DNA from: Myxococcus stipitatus DSM 14675
GTDB taxonomy: Bacteria > Myxococcota > Myxococcia > Myxococcales > Myxococcaceae
Assembly (NCBI RefSeq): GCF_000331735.1
Contig: NC_020126.1
Location: forward strand, 7,505,501-7,569,500
Direction of reading: 5' to 3'
Length of the DNA: 64,000 nt
Shown here: positions 26,585-34,344 of the stretch, piece by piece
Layout of the letters: the number at the start of each line of letters is the position of its first letter
How positions within the stretch are numbered: position 1 is the stretch's first letter
Position numbers and translations under genes: made by a program
The notes under the pieces: generated by a model
What the model was told of the DNA's origin: nothing
Databases searched by the model: none
Seen by the model: the letters and a program-made list of their open reading frames with translations, nothing else

Positions 26585-27460
26585 CTACCTCGCGCGAGCC
26601 TGCGACGCCGCGCGCCGGGAACACGCCTCCACCAGCCGGTCCCGCAGCGCGCGGCCCGTGCTGTCGAGCTCCGAGCGCGCATGGAGGACGAGCTCGAGCC
26701 CTCCCACGGGCGCAAAGCCCTCCGCCTCGGTCAGCACGCGGTGCCCCGACTGAACGCTGCCCGCGGGCAGCAGGCTGACGCCCAGCCCCGCGCGCACCGC
26801 CGCGCCGAGACTCGCGAGGCTCGAGCTGGAGTAGCTCACCCGCCAGCGGCGTCCCTGGGCCTCCACCGCCCGAATCATCTCCTGCCGGTACAAGGCCCCC
26901 ACCGGGAACACGACGAGCGGCAGCGCTTCCGAGCCCGGCTTGCGCGTCACCGGGTTCGCCGCGCTGTCGAGCCAACACAGCGGCTCCGGCCACCGCGCAT
27001 GACAATCGCTGTCCGCTCCCCACTGCTTGACCAGCAACAGGTCCAGCTCGCCCGCGCGGTACAAGCGCAGCAGGTGATGGCTCAGCCCACTCTCCACCTC
27101 CAGCCGCAGACGAGGCCGCTCGGAGGAGAAGCGCGAGAGCAATGGCATCAGGGCCTCACCGCCCAGGTCCTCCGGCACGCCCAGCCTCAGCGCGCTGTCG
27201 CCGTGCACCGGGCTCAGCGCCTCGCGCGCTTCATCGGCCAGGCGCAGCAGCCGCTGGGCATACCCCAGCAGCCGCTCCCCCTCCTCCGTCGGCACGACAT
27301 GGCGCGGGCCCCGGTCGAGCAGGCGACACCCCAGGCTCTGCTCCAGCCGGAGGACCTGCTGACTCACGGTGGACTGGGTCAGGTGCAGGCGCTCGCCCGC
27401 TCGCGTGAAGTTCCCCGTGTCCACGACGGTGACGAAGCTGCGCAGCAAGAGAAGGTCCAT
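26585..27460 (-). CDS. LysR-family transcriptional regulator
   Basis: A 291-aa protein with an N-terminal helix-turn-helix (DLLLLRSFVTVVDTGNFTRA, LHLTQSTVSQQVLRLEQ) and a type 2 periplasmic-binding-like effector domain. Strong ribosome binding site CAGGAG just before the ATG. It is transcribed divergently from the ankyrin/deaminase pair with 126 bases between; LysR proteins often control the divergent genes, so it may regulate them. The Gly/Leu rich effector core does not identify the ligand. Confidence 0.85.
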   Translation of the reverse strand: MDLLLLRSFVTVVDTGNFTRAGERLHLTQSTVSQQVLRLEQSLGCRLLDRGPRHVVPTEEGERLLGYAQRLLRLADEAREALSPVHGDSALRLGVPEDLGGEALMPLLSRFSSERPRLRLEVESGLSHHLLRLYRAGELDLLLVKQWGADSDCHARWPEPLCWLDSAANPVTRKPGSEALPLVVFPVGALYRQEMIRAVEAQGRRWRVSYSSSSLASLGAAVRAGLGVSLLPAGSVQSGHRVLTEAEGFAPVGGLELVLHARSELDSTGRALRDRLVEACSRRAASQARAR

Positions 27461-27586
27461 TCCTGACTCCTGGCCGCCTTCGAGAGGCGCCTGTTCATTA
27501 TTCAGGATGCCACTGGTTGGCAGTGAGCCATTTCGTTTCCCAATGCCACCCCCGGGGATTACAGGGAGACGCCAGGAGGAGCAGAC

Positions 27587-28276
27587 ATGTCACTGACGAA
27601 CCTGTGGGCGGCCTTCGCCGCGATGGTCGTGATGGGCTGCGGTGCCGCGGCCGTCGCGAGCAACCCCGACTCCAAGGACCCCAAGAGCGCCGAGCAGCTC
27701 TTGCAGGCCGCGTCCAAAGGTGACGCCGCGAAGGTGTCCGAGCTGCTGAAGCAAGGCGTGCCAGTGGACGTGCGCGACGCGTCGGACAGCACGCCGCTGC
27801 TGCTGGCCACCGCGGGAGGCCACGTGGAGGTGGCCCGCGTCCTCATCCAGGCCGGCGCCAACGTGAATCTCCAGAATCGCCAGCTCGACAGCGCCTACCT
27901 GCTGGCGGGCGCGCGGGGCGAGCTGGACATCCTGCGCCTGACGCTCGAGGCGGGCGCCAACCTGAAGAGCACCAACCGCTATGGTGGCACGGCGCTGATT
28001 CCCGCGTGTGAGCGAGGCCACGTGGAGGTGGTGAGGACGCTGCTCCAGGCGGGCGTCGACCCCAACCACATCAACAACCTGGGCTGGACGGGCCTGCTCG
28101 AGGCCATCCTGTTGAGCGACGGAGGCCCGCGTCACCAGGCCATCGTGCGGCTGCTGCTCGACGGGGGCGCGGACGTCAACCTGGCGGACCGGGGTGGGGT
28201 CACGCCGCTCCAGCATGCCCGCGAGCGCAACCAGACGGCCATCGCCGAGATGCTGGTCGCCGCCGGAGGCCGATGA
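27587..28276 (+). CDS. Ankyrin-repeat lipoprotein or secreted protein
   Basis: A 229-aa protein. The N-terminus (AAFAAMVVMGCGAAAVAS) is a lipoprotein-type signal with Cys18. Then about five ankyrin repeats: AEQLLQAASKGDAAKVSELL, TPLLLATAGGHVEVARVLIQ, ALIPACERGHVEVVRTLLQ, TGLLEAILLSDGG, TPLQHARERNQTAIAEM. Ankyrin stacks bind proteins. The stop overlaps the deaminase start by 4 bases, so the two are one operon. The link between an exported ankyrin and a cytosolic deaminase is not obvious, so the signal may be only a weak membrane anchor. Confidence 0.75.
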   Translation: MSLTNLWAAFAAMVVMGCGAAAVASNPDSKDPKSAEQLLQAASKGDAAKVSELLKQGVPVDVRDASDSTPLLLATAGGHVEVARVLIQAGANVNLQNRQLDSAYLLAGARGELDILRLTLEAGANLKSTNRYGGTALIPACERGHVEVVRTLLQAGVDPNHINNLGWTGLLEAILLSDGGPRHQAIVRLLLDGGADVNLADRGGVTPLQHARERNQTAIAEMLVAAGGR

Positions 28277-28734
28277 TGGAGCCCACCCCTTCGGCCGAAG
28301 CCCACATGCGCGAGGCCCTGGCGCTGGCCCGCGCCAACATCCCGACGGGAGGACGTCCCTTCGGGGCCGTGCTGGTGCGGGAGGGACAGGTGATTGCCCG
28401 CGCGGTCAACGAAATCAACCAGACCCAGGACCCCACCGCGCACGCGGAGCTGCTCGCCATCCGCCGGGCAAGTCAGCACCTGGGCAGCGCGCGGCTCGAC
28501 GGCTGCATCATCTACGCGAGCGGGCATCCCTGCCCCATGTGTCTGGCCGCCATGCACCTGTGCGGCATCCAGGCCGTCTATTACGCCTACTCGAACGAGG
28601 ACGGCGAACCCCATGGCCTCTCCACCGCCAGGGTCTATGGGCAGATGGCCCTGCCGCCTCAATCACAGTCGATCCCGGTGCGGGCCCTGCGGCCCTCGGG
28701 GGAGCAGGGCCTGTATGACGCGTGGCGGAAATGA
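28273..28734 (+). CDS. Nucleoside/nucleobase deaminase (cytidine deaminase fold)
   Basis: A 153-aa enzyme; its ATG overlaps the ankyrin stop (ATGA). Zinc and catalytic motifs are HAE in TAHAELLAIRRA and PCPMC in GHPCPMCLAAM. The GRPFGAVLVREG lead and size match guanine deaminase/TadA-like single-domain enzymes. Acts on a guanine or related substrate in the cytoplasm. TadA proper is unlikely because a tRNA-binding C-terminal is absent and context differs. Confidence 0.85.
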   Translation: MMEPTPSAEAHMREALALARANIPTGGRPFGAVLVREGQVIARAVNEINQTQDPTAHAELLAIRRASQHLGSARLDGCIIYASGHPCPMCLAAMHLCGIQAVYYAYSNEDGEPHGLSTARVYGQMALPPQSQSIPVRALRPSGEQGLYDAWRK

Positions 28735-28828
28735 CAGACAGAGGACAGTCGCCCCTGGCTGAGCAGGACAGGAGCCGCGGCCTCCCAGCGCGCTGATTTA
28801 CTGGCGGGCCCTCCACGGACTCCTGGCC

Positions 28829-30616
28829 ATGCCTGCCCCATCCCCATTCTCGACCTGCCTGCTGTGGGCGGGACTTCTCCTGCTGAAGGGAAGCCCCGCC
28901 GCCGCGGAGGCCCTCCACTCCGAGCGCGGGGGCCTTCATTCCACGCCCCTGGCACATCGCCCTTCCCGCACCGCGGCGATGCTGGACCCGCTGCGCTCGC
29001 TCGCCATCACCGACCACGCCATCGTCTCCACCATCACGGCGCGGAGCGTGTTCGAGCAGCTCGTCAGCCAGGCGGGCCCGTCGGGCTTCACGGCGGAGCA
29101 GCTCTTCCGCCAGCTCTGGGACACCCAGAACCCCGCGCCCGGCGCCGCCGACCTGCCCGGCGGTCCGCACTGCTCCGACAACGGCAACACCCTCAACGGC
29201 GCGCCGTATGTCTGTCGGAGCATCGAGGGAATCGACGCCACCGACCGGACGCCCGCGTCCATCGACAGCTACGTCCTCGTGGGCCTCTTCAATCGCTTCG
29301 ACCTGGCCCCCGCGGATGGGGCCGACTGCGGCGAGTACCGGATGTCCTTCGCCCGGTTCGTTCCGGCCCCGCAGGCCCGCTCGCGAAACCGCTTCATCTT
29401 CGAGGGCGTCCTCCCCAACCCCACACCCGAGCTGGGGCTGGAGGGGTGTCGTCCCGTCGCCCGGGCGTGGGCGGACCTCTCCACCGTCGATGACCCGCTC
29501 CAGCGCGGCCGCCTCGTGAAGGCCCTCTTCTTCGAGGGCGTGGGCTCGGACCGCAACCCCGTCATCCACCCGCACCACTATGGCGACAACCCCACGGGCG
29601 CGGGCCAGCTTCGCACCAATCAGTTCATGCAACTGGGTGTCAACGAGCCCTCCCCCTGGTTGCTGCGCGAGTTCAAGCTCGAGCACCGGTGCGATGCGAC
29701 GAGATGCACGTTGCGCTTCATCCCCGTCACCACGAAGTCCACGCCCCGGGGGAACTTCTTCAACGCCTTGAACACCACGCCCCTCGCGGTGGGCTTCCGC
29801 GAGCACTTCATCACCCAGGTCGCGAGCCTCGCCGTCGAGGACTTCCACCGCTTCAACTACGTCGTCCCCGACATCTACAACGCCGCCCAGAGCAGCCCGC
29901 AGCTCATGCGCGACGGCGTGGACGACTTCATCGCGCAGTTCAACAAGGCCCCCACCCCCAACCCGTTCTTCGACGCGCTCCAGGCGGAGCTCCAGCGAAT
30001 CGGCAGCCCCCTGTCACCCCACCACATCGTGGCGCGCGCGGAGTCGCTGTCGTGTGGTGGCTGCCATGAGCACACCAAGGGGCGCGACCTGGGAGGCGGC
30101 GTGGGCACCTTCCCCATCGGGTCCCCTCGCTTCGTGCAGAGCAACGACCTGCTGTTCCCGCCGCCGCAACCCGGGGACCCCAGGCTCTACGGCGCCTCCA
30201 CCACCCACACCTCCACGCTCCTTCCGTTCCGCCAGCAGATTCTCGGCGCCTTCCTGGACACGCCTCCCCTGGACGCGGGCTTCGTGCGCCCCGGCACGGA
30301 GGTGGCCTCCGTCCAGGCGGGCCAGGTCTTCCAGGGCACGGTGACGGTGACCAACACCGGCACCACGAAGTGGAGCGCCGCGAATGACACCCGGGGCATC
30401 TCCCTGGATGGCACCGCGCACCTGGAGCTGGACGCCGGTGACGCCCTCCTGCTCGGACAGTCGAAGACGTTCTCCTTCACGCACACCGCGCCCACCGTCC
30501 CCGGCCTCGCCACCTACCGCTGGCGCATGCAGCGCGCGGGGACCGCGTTCGGCCCCGAGCTGTCCTTCACCCTCCACGTGCTGCCCGCTTCGGGCGCGGC
30601 GCCTCGGAAGCGGTAG
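28829..30616 (+). CDS. Second CxxCH-motif protein with one NBR1-type Ig-like domain
   Basis: A 595-aa paralogue of the 5228-7429 protein. Signal peptide: TCLLWAGLLLLKGSPAAAEA. Shared body: ERGGLHSTPLA, DPLRSLAITD, LFRQLWDTQNPAPG, GLFNRFDLAPADG and the haem motif in LSCGGCHEHTK. The single C-terminal Ig-like domain ends near RWRMQRAGTAFGPE and corresponds to the first Ig module of the other copy; the second module is absent. Function unknown, as for the other copy. Its 3' end overlaps the convergent YdeI-like gene by 50 bases. Confidence 0.75.
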   Translation: MPAPSPFSTCLLWAGLLLLKGSPAAAEALHSERGGLHSTPLAHRPSRTAAMLDPLRSLAITDHAIVSTITARSVFEQLVSQAGPSGFTAEQLFRQLWDTQNPAPGAADLPGGPHCSDNGNTLNGAPYVCRSIEGIDATDRTPASIDSYVLVGLFNRFDLAPADGADCGEYRMSFARFVPAPQARSRNRFIFEGVLPNPTPELGLEGCRPVARAWADLSTVDDPLQRGRLVKALFFEGVGSDRNPVIHPHHYGDNPTGAGQLRTNQFMQLGVNEPSPWLLREFKLEHRCDATRCTLRFIPVTTKSTPRGNFFNALNTTPLAVGFREHFITQVASLAVEDFHRFNYVVPDIYNAAQSSPQLMRDGVDDFIAQFNKAPTPNPFFDALQAELQRIGSPLSPHHIVARAESLSCGGCHEHTKGRDLGGGVGTFPIGSPRFVQSNDLLFPPPQPGDPRLYGASTTHTSTLLPFRQQILGAFLDTPPLDAGFVRPGTEVASVQAGQVFQGTVTVTNTGTTKWSAANDTRGISLDGTAHLELDAGDALLLGQSKTFSFTHTAPTVPGLATYRWRMQRAGTAFGPELSFTLHVLPASGAAPRKR

Positions 30617-31193
30617 CGGACTCGAGCGACTCGACGACGCGGCGCACGTGGCTCGCGCGCCCCGCCTCCGTGCGCGCCGTCACGACCTCGAGGATGAGCG
30701 AGTAGCGCCGCGTCTTGCCCAGGGACTCGAAGGCACGCGCCGCCTGGGGATTCGCGGCCAGCACGGCGGACAGGTCGTCGGGGACGGTGGCGTTCCGCTG
30801 CGACTCGTAGGCGGCGGACCAGCGCCCGTCCGCCTTCGCGGCCTCGACCTCGGCCAGGCCCGCCGGCCGCATCCGTCCCTGGGCGAGCAGCACCTCCACC
30901 TTGCGCACATTCACGCAAGACCACCGGCTGCGCGGCCTGCGAGGCACGTACTTCTGGAGGTAGTAGCGCTCGTCGAGCGACTTCCGCTGGCCGGAAATCC
31001 AGCCGAAGCACAGCCCCACATCCACCGCCTCGTCATCCGTCAGCGAGGCAATCCCCGTCCCCTTCTTCGCGAGCTTCAACCAGACCCCGGCCCGAGCGCC
31101 GCCGTGCTCGTCGAGCCACGCCTCGAACTCCGCCGCGCCTCGGAACGTCCGCGTCGGCGCCTCCTCGACCGCCCGCCGCTCAGCGCGCGCCAT
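30567..31193 (-). CDS. YdeI/OmpD-associated family protein
   Basis: A 208-aa protein with the family signature: AEFEAWLDEHGGARAGVWLK near the N-terminus, DEAVDVGLCFGWISGQRK, YYLQKYVPRRPRSRWSCVN, and a C-terminal VPDDLSAVLAANP part. The family is associated with OmpD and bacteriocin protection in enterobacteria; the biochemical role is not settled. It overlaps the VOC gene (start of this gene inside its 3' end by 14 bases), so they are translationally coupled, VOC first. Confidence 0.75.
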   Translation of the reverse strand: MARAERRAVEEAPTRTFRGAAEFEAWLDEHGGARAGVWLKLAKKGTGIASLTDDEAVDVGLCFGWISGQRKSLDERYYLQKYVPRRPRSRWSCVNVRKVEVLLAQGRMRPAGLAEVEAAKADGRWSAAYESQRNATVPDDLSAVLAANPQAARAFESLGKTRRYSLILEVVTARTEAGRASHVRRVVESLESATASEAPRPKRAARGG

Positions 31194-31608
31194 CGCGAGC
31201 CCCCAGCATGTCCAGGTAGTGCCGGTTGAACATCAGGCCCAGCACGTTGCCGAAGGGGTCGATGACCGAGGCCGTGACGAAGCCCGGGCCGCGCTCCCGG
31301 ACGCCGTCGAGGAGCTGCGCGCCCCGCTCCAGCATCCGCGCGAGCGCCGAGGGGACATCGTCCACGTGCCAGTAGACGACCGCGCCTCCCTTGCCCAGCT
31401 CGAGCCCCTTCGGGGCGAAGCGCCGGTCGATGATGCCCAGCTCGTGCTGATGGTCACCGATGCGGAACTCGACGTAGCCCGGCCCCCGGCCCGCGTCCTC
31501 ACTGCGGAAGTAGGGCTCGGTCCCCAGCAGCTCCGTGTACCAGCGGGTCGCCTCCGGCAGGTTCTCCGCCCACAGCGTCAAGGTGCTCATTCCGCGCAAG
31601 AAGCTCAT
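31180..31608 (-). CDS. VOC/glyoxalase-fold protein
   Basis: A 142-aa single-domain vicinal-oxygen-chelate protein from ATG 31608 (GGAG 6 bases before it). Core: TLTLWAENLPEATRWYTELLG, YVEFRIGDHQHELGIIDRRF and VIDPFGNVLGLM. VOC metal sites use His/Glu; His in DHQHELG and Glu could coordinate. Members are glyoxalases, dioxygenases or antibiotic-resistance binding proteins. It is the first gene of an operon with the YdeI-like gene and is divergent from the WYL regulator, across the operator at 31666-31690. Confidence 0.75.
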   Translation of the reverse strand: MSFLRGMSTLTLWAENLPEATRWYTELLGTEPYFRSEDAGRGPGYVEFRIGDHQHELGIIDRRFAPKGLELGKGGAVVYWHVDDVPSALARMLERGAQLLDGVRERGPGFVTASVIDPFGNVLGLMFNRHYLDMLGARDGAR

Positions 31609-31665
31609 GGTCCACTCCGTCGTGTCGTGGTCGCGTTCGTTCGCGACCCCATGAACCTCTCCTGA

Positions 31666-31690
31666 AAAGGTGACAGAATGAGTCACCTTT
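31666..31690. promoter_or_regulatory. Operator-like perfect inverted repeat between VOC and WYL genes
   Basis: Arms AAAGGTGAC (31666-31674) and GTCACCTTT (31682-31690) are perfect complements around the 7-nt spacer agaatga. The right arm runs into the TTG start of the WYL regulator (31689) and the left arm lies 58 bases from the VOC start. Position and symmetry fit an autoregulatory site of the WYL/HTH protein that also controls the divergent VOC/YdeI operon. Confidence 0.65.
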
Positions 31691-32408
31691 GAAGCGTGAA
31701 CCCGTCATCGACCGGCTGGACCGCGTCCTGGGCCTGCTCGCCTCCCGTCCTTCCTGGACCGCCGCCGAGCTGGCGGAGGAGCTGGGCGTCTGCGTGCGCA
31801 CCGTCCGCAGGGACCTGGCGCGGCTCGAGGCACGCGGAGTCCCCATCGAGTCGGACGCGGGGCGAGGAGGCGGGGTGCGCGTGCCGCCTCGGACGGGGCT
31901 GGGGCGCGTGCAGCTCGATGCCCACGAGGTGCTCGACCTGCTCCTCGCCCTGGCGCTCGCGGAGCAGCTGCGCTCTCCGCTGCTGCTGTCGACCCTCAAG
32001 GGCCTGCGGCAGAAGCTCGCCGCGTCATTCCCGCCCGAGGACCGCGCCCGGGTGAGCGGACTGCGTCGGAGGATTCTCGTCGGCCCCAGCTCCCGGAACA
32101 TCGCCGCGACCTGGAAGCCGCCGACGACCTCCGTGCTCCGCCCCATCCAGGAGGCGTTCTTCGAGCAGCACGCCCTGGAGCTGACCTACCGCACGAACGA
32201 CGTGAGCACGGTGCGCGTCGTGGAGCCGCACTACCTGCTGCTCAGCTGGCCCGCCTGGTTCCTGCTCGTCTGGGACCACCTGCGCGGCGCGGTCCGCATG
32301 CTGCGCGTCGACCGCATCGAGGCGGCGCGGCTCACCGCCTCGACGTTCCGAATCAGGGACTCGAAGCAGATGCTCGCCACGCTCGGCGACATCTTCTCCG
32401 CCGTCTAG
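31689..32408 (+). CDS. WYL-domain helix-turn-helix transcriptional regulator
   Basis: A 239-aa protein starting at TTG 31689; no in-frame ATG or GTG is placed better. N-terminal HTH_11: RLDRVLGLLASRPSWTAAEL, CVRTVRRDLARLEARGVPI. The C-terminal WYL part runs from LELTYRTNDVS and RVVEPHYLLLSWPAWFLL to the end. WYL proteins sense nucleic acid or small-molecule ligands and repress or activate adjacent operons. The operator at 31666-31690 overlaps its start, so autoregulation is likely. Confidence 0.85.
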   Translation: MKREPVIDRLDRVLGLLASRPSWTAAELAEELGVCVRTVRRDLARLEARGVPIESDAGRGGGVRVPPRTGLGRVQLDAHEVLDLLLALALAEQLRSPLLLSTLKGLRQKLAASFPPEDRARVSGLRRRILVGPSSRNIAATWKPPTTSVLRPIQEAFFEQHALELTYRTNDVSTVRVVEPHYLLLSWPAWFLLVWDHLRGAVRMLRVDRIEAARLTASTFRIRDSKQMLATLGDIFSAV

Positions 32409-32426
32409 GTCACGGACCCGTCACGA

Positions 32427-32454
32427 AGGCACGGCGGGACAGAACGCCGTGCCT
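32427..32454. terminator. Terminator between WYL regulator and tonB
   Basis: Perfect 10-bp stem AGGCACGGCG (32427-32436) / CGCCGTGCCT (32445-32454), 8-nt loop, between convergent stops; no T run. Confidence 0.65.
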
Positions 32455-32461
32455 CCACGCG

Positions 32462-33196
32462 CTACTGGATGGTGATGGGGATGTTGTAGAGGAAGCACAC
32501 AGGGACCTTCTGCGGCTTGTACTCCCAGCCGTTCTTGAGCCCCTGGATGATGTCGTCATCCGCGCCCGGCACCGACTTCACCGGGGTCACCTCGTACACG
32601 CTGCCGTTGGTGGCGACGCATACCTTGTAGATGCCCTGGAGCGTCTGGCCGCGGTGGCCCTGCTTGAACACCTCGGACAGCTTCGGCGGCGTCTGCCGCA
32701 CCACGTCACGCGCGATGACGAAGGGCGGCACGTTCTTGGGCTTCACCGGCTCGGAGACCGTCCCACCCACCACGCCACCGACGACGCCTCCCACCACTCC
32801 GCCCACGACGCCCCCGGCGACGCCACCCTCCACGCCCCCTTCCACGCCGCCCTCGACGGGGGCCTCCGGCTCGGGGGCCTCCGGCTCCGGCTCTGGCTCC
32901 AGGGGCTTCTGGTCGACCACCGGCTTGACCTCCACCGGCTGGCGAATCTCCGTCTTGGGCTTCTTCTCCACCGTCCGGGGCGTCGTCTTGCGCGCCGCGG
33001 GAGGGGGTGGAGGAGGAGGTGGCGGAGGTGGCGCGGCCTTCACGAGGCTCAGCACCACATCGATAGGCACCTCGGCCTCGACGACGATGGGTTTCAGAAT
33101 CCACCCCAGCGCCGCCGCGACTCCGACGTGCACGGCGATGGAGAAGGCGGCGAAGCCTAGGATGCGAGAGGGAGGGTCTGTGTGCTGCGCGAACAT
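32462..33196 (-). CDS. TonB-like energy transducer with polyproline and GGV repeats
   Basis: A 244-aa protein. A single N-terminal TM helix (GFAAFSIAVHVGVAAALGWI) is followed by Pro11, a Lys/Pro/Glu-rich linker (EVKPVVDQKPLEPEPEPE) and a VEGGV/VVGGV repeat of about 30 residues, then a C-terminal TonB-type domain (LQGIYKVCVATNGSVYEVTP, WEYKPQKVPVCFLYNI). TonB couples the proton gradient to outer-membrane receptors by binding their TonB box. The divergent lipoprotein/TonB-receptor operon begins 168 bases away, so this is likely a dedicated partner. The GGV block in place of the usual Pro/Lys spacer is typical of myxobacterial transducers as far as I know. Confidence 0.8.
   Translation of the reverse strand: MFAQHTDPPSRILGFAAFSIAVHVGVAAALGWILKPIVVEAEVPIDVVLSLVKAAPPPPPPPPPPPAARKTTPRTVEKKPKTEIRQPVEVKPVVDQKPLEPEPEPEAPEPEAPVEGGVEGGVEGGVAGGVVGGVVGGVVGGVVGGTVSEPVKPKNVPPFVIARDVVRQTPPKLSEVFKQGHRGQTLQGIYKVCVATNGSVYEVTPVKSVPGADDDIIQGLKNGWEYKPQKVPVCFLYNIPITIQ
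32764..32860 (-). repeat. Tandem 12-nt repeat coding for VEGG/VVGG units
   Basis: About eight 12-nt units of the ccaccgacgacg type in tonB encode tandem VEGG, VAGG, VVGG. The units are near-identical, and so prone to slippage length change. Confidence 0.7.
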
Positions 33197-33269
33197 GCCG
33201 AGGGCCCCATACCACAGGCGAGGAAGTAATGACCCCTGGGTGTAATTCTACTGCATAAGCAGAACGATT

Positions 33270-33293
33270 GGGGTGTCACATAGAAGACACCCC
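33270..33293. promoter_or_regulatory. Inverted repeat between tonB and the receptor operon
   Basis: Perfect 8-bp arms GGGGTGTC (33270-33277) and GACACCCC (33286-33293) with 8-nt spacer, in the divergent intergenic space 33197-33363. Next to it is a second short stem CTGC-ataa-GCAG (33251-33262). AT content is higher than in the flanks. Candidate operator or RNA leader; no regulator can be named. Confidence 0.45.
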
Positions 33294-33363
33294 ACACGAT
33301 ACCAGTGGACGGGACAGTCGTGGTACAGGGCCGCCACCTCGTCCCCTTCCCAGAGGTCTTTCC

Positions 33364-34344
33364 GTGCAGACAAAGATGAAGTGTGCGCTCGGGCTCGCCG
33401 CCGCCCTGAGTGTTGTTGGGTGTGGTGAGTCGACCGATGAGGTCGGCGACAAGTACCAGGGCGCAGTCGACGCCACCAACTTCGATACCAAGTTCCGCGC
33501 CACCAGCGGCACGTACCGGACCACCAATGCCATGGTGAAGGGCGCCAAGGTGCCCTTCTTCAACCTGGGCCAGGTGGCGACCGAGCGCAAGGATGACAAG
33601 GGCGCCATCACCACCGCGGGTGTCCCCGTGGATGAGGCCGGCCGGCCGTACCTGCCCGCCAGCCGGGTGAGCGCGACCTCCTACGACTTCGCCGACGGCT
33701 GTCGGACCGGCAAGCCGGAGTTCGACTTCCGCAACGACCTGTACCCCGAGAACGAGCAGTGGCCGCTGTTCACCGCGCTGCCGCTGACCGTCACCGGTAA
33801 TACCACTCCGCCCGTGCTGCCCCTGGTGAAGGTGGCGGCGTGGACGGGCACCGGCGGCGAGCAGTGCAACGCCATCAAGGACGCCGCCTCGCTCACGAAG
33901 GGCGCCTTTGGCGGCGCGGCCGGCGAGGGCACCACGGTGGCCCTGCGCGCCATCATCGACCTCACGGCGCTGGTCAACAAGCTCAGCCCCGAGTCCACCT
34001 TCACCTCCAAGGGCGGCTGGTACCGCGGCCTGCAGCTCGCCTACCTGGAAGGTGGCGCGGTGCCGGTCGACGACAAGGGCAACCTGAAGGTGATGGACGG
34101 CGTGCTGGTGAGCCCGCCGACGGGCGCGCCCACGTCGGAGACGCCCGCGTACCTGTTCGCCGCCGCCCCGGGTGAGGAGGGCTGGTCGCCGGTCGTGCGC
34201 CTGCGCACCTTCACCGCGACCGCCGCGAAGCCCGCCTCCAGCTACACCGGCCTGTGCGTCGATGCCTGCGCGCCGACCGAGCTCGACCTCGCCACCGTCA
34301 ATCGCTACGCCGGCGTGCTCTTCGTCGTCGGGAGCAACCAGTGA
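33364..34344 (+). CDS. Lipoprotein encoded ahead of the TonB receptor
   Basis: A 326-aa protein starting at GTG 33364 (AGAGG upstream) or ATG 33376. Lipobox: LSVVGCGES. The body is Thr/Gly-rich, with several Asp/Glu and two Cys-pair regions (ADGCRTG and GLCVDACAPTE) and no family I recognise. Its stop overlaps the receptor start by 4 bases (GTGA), so the two form an operon. Role likely an accessory substrate-binding or receptor-partner lipoprotein at the outer membrane. Confidence 0.7.
   Translation: MQTKMKCALGLAAALSVVGCGESTDEVGDKYQGAVDATNFDTKFRATSGTYRTTNAMVKGAKVPFFNLGQVATERKDDKGAITTAGVPVDEAGRPYLPASRVSATSYDFADGCRTGKPEFDFRNDLYPENEQWPLFTALPLTVTGNTTPPVLPLVKVAAWTGTGGEQCNAIKDAASLTKGAFGGAAGEGTTVALRAIIDLTALVNKLSPESTFTSKGGWYRGLQLAYLEGGAVPVDDKGNLKVMDGVLVSPPTGAPTSETPAYLFAAAPGEEGWSPVVRLRTFTATAAKPASSYTGLCVDACAPTELDLATVNRYAGVLFVVGSNQ

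Noticed and set aside
32764..32860. The 12-nt tandem repeat as a CRISPR array
   Set aside because: No spacers; it is an in-frame coding repeat in tonB.
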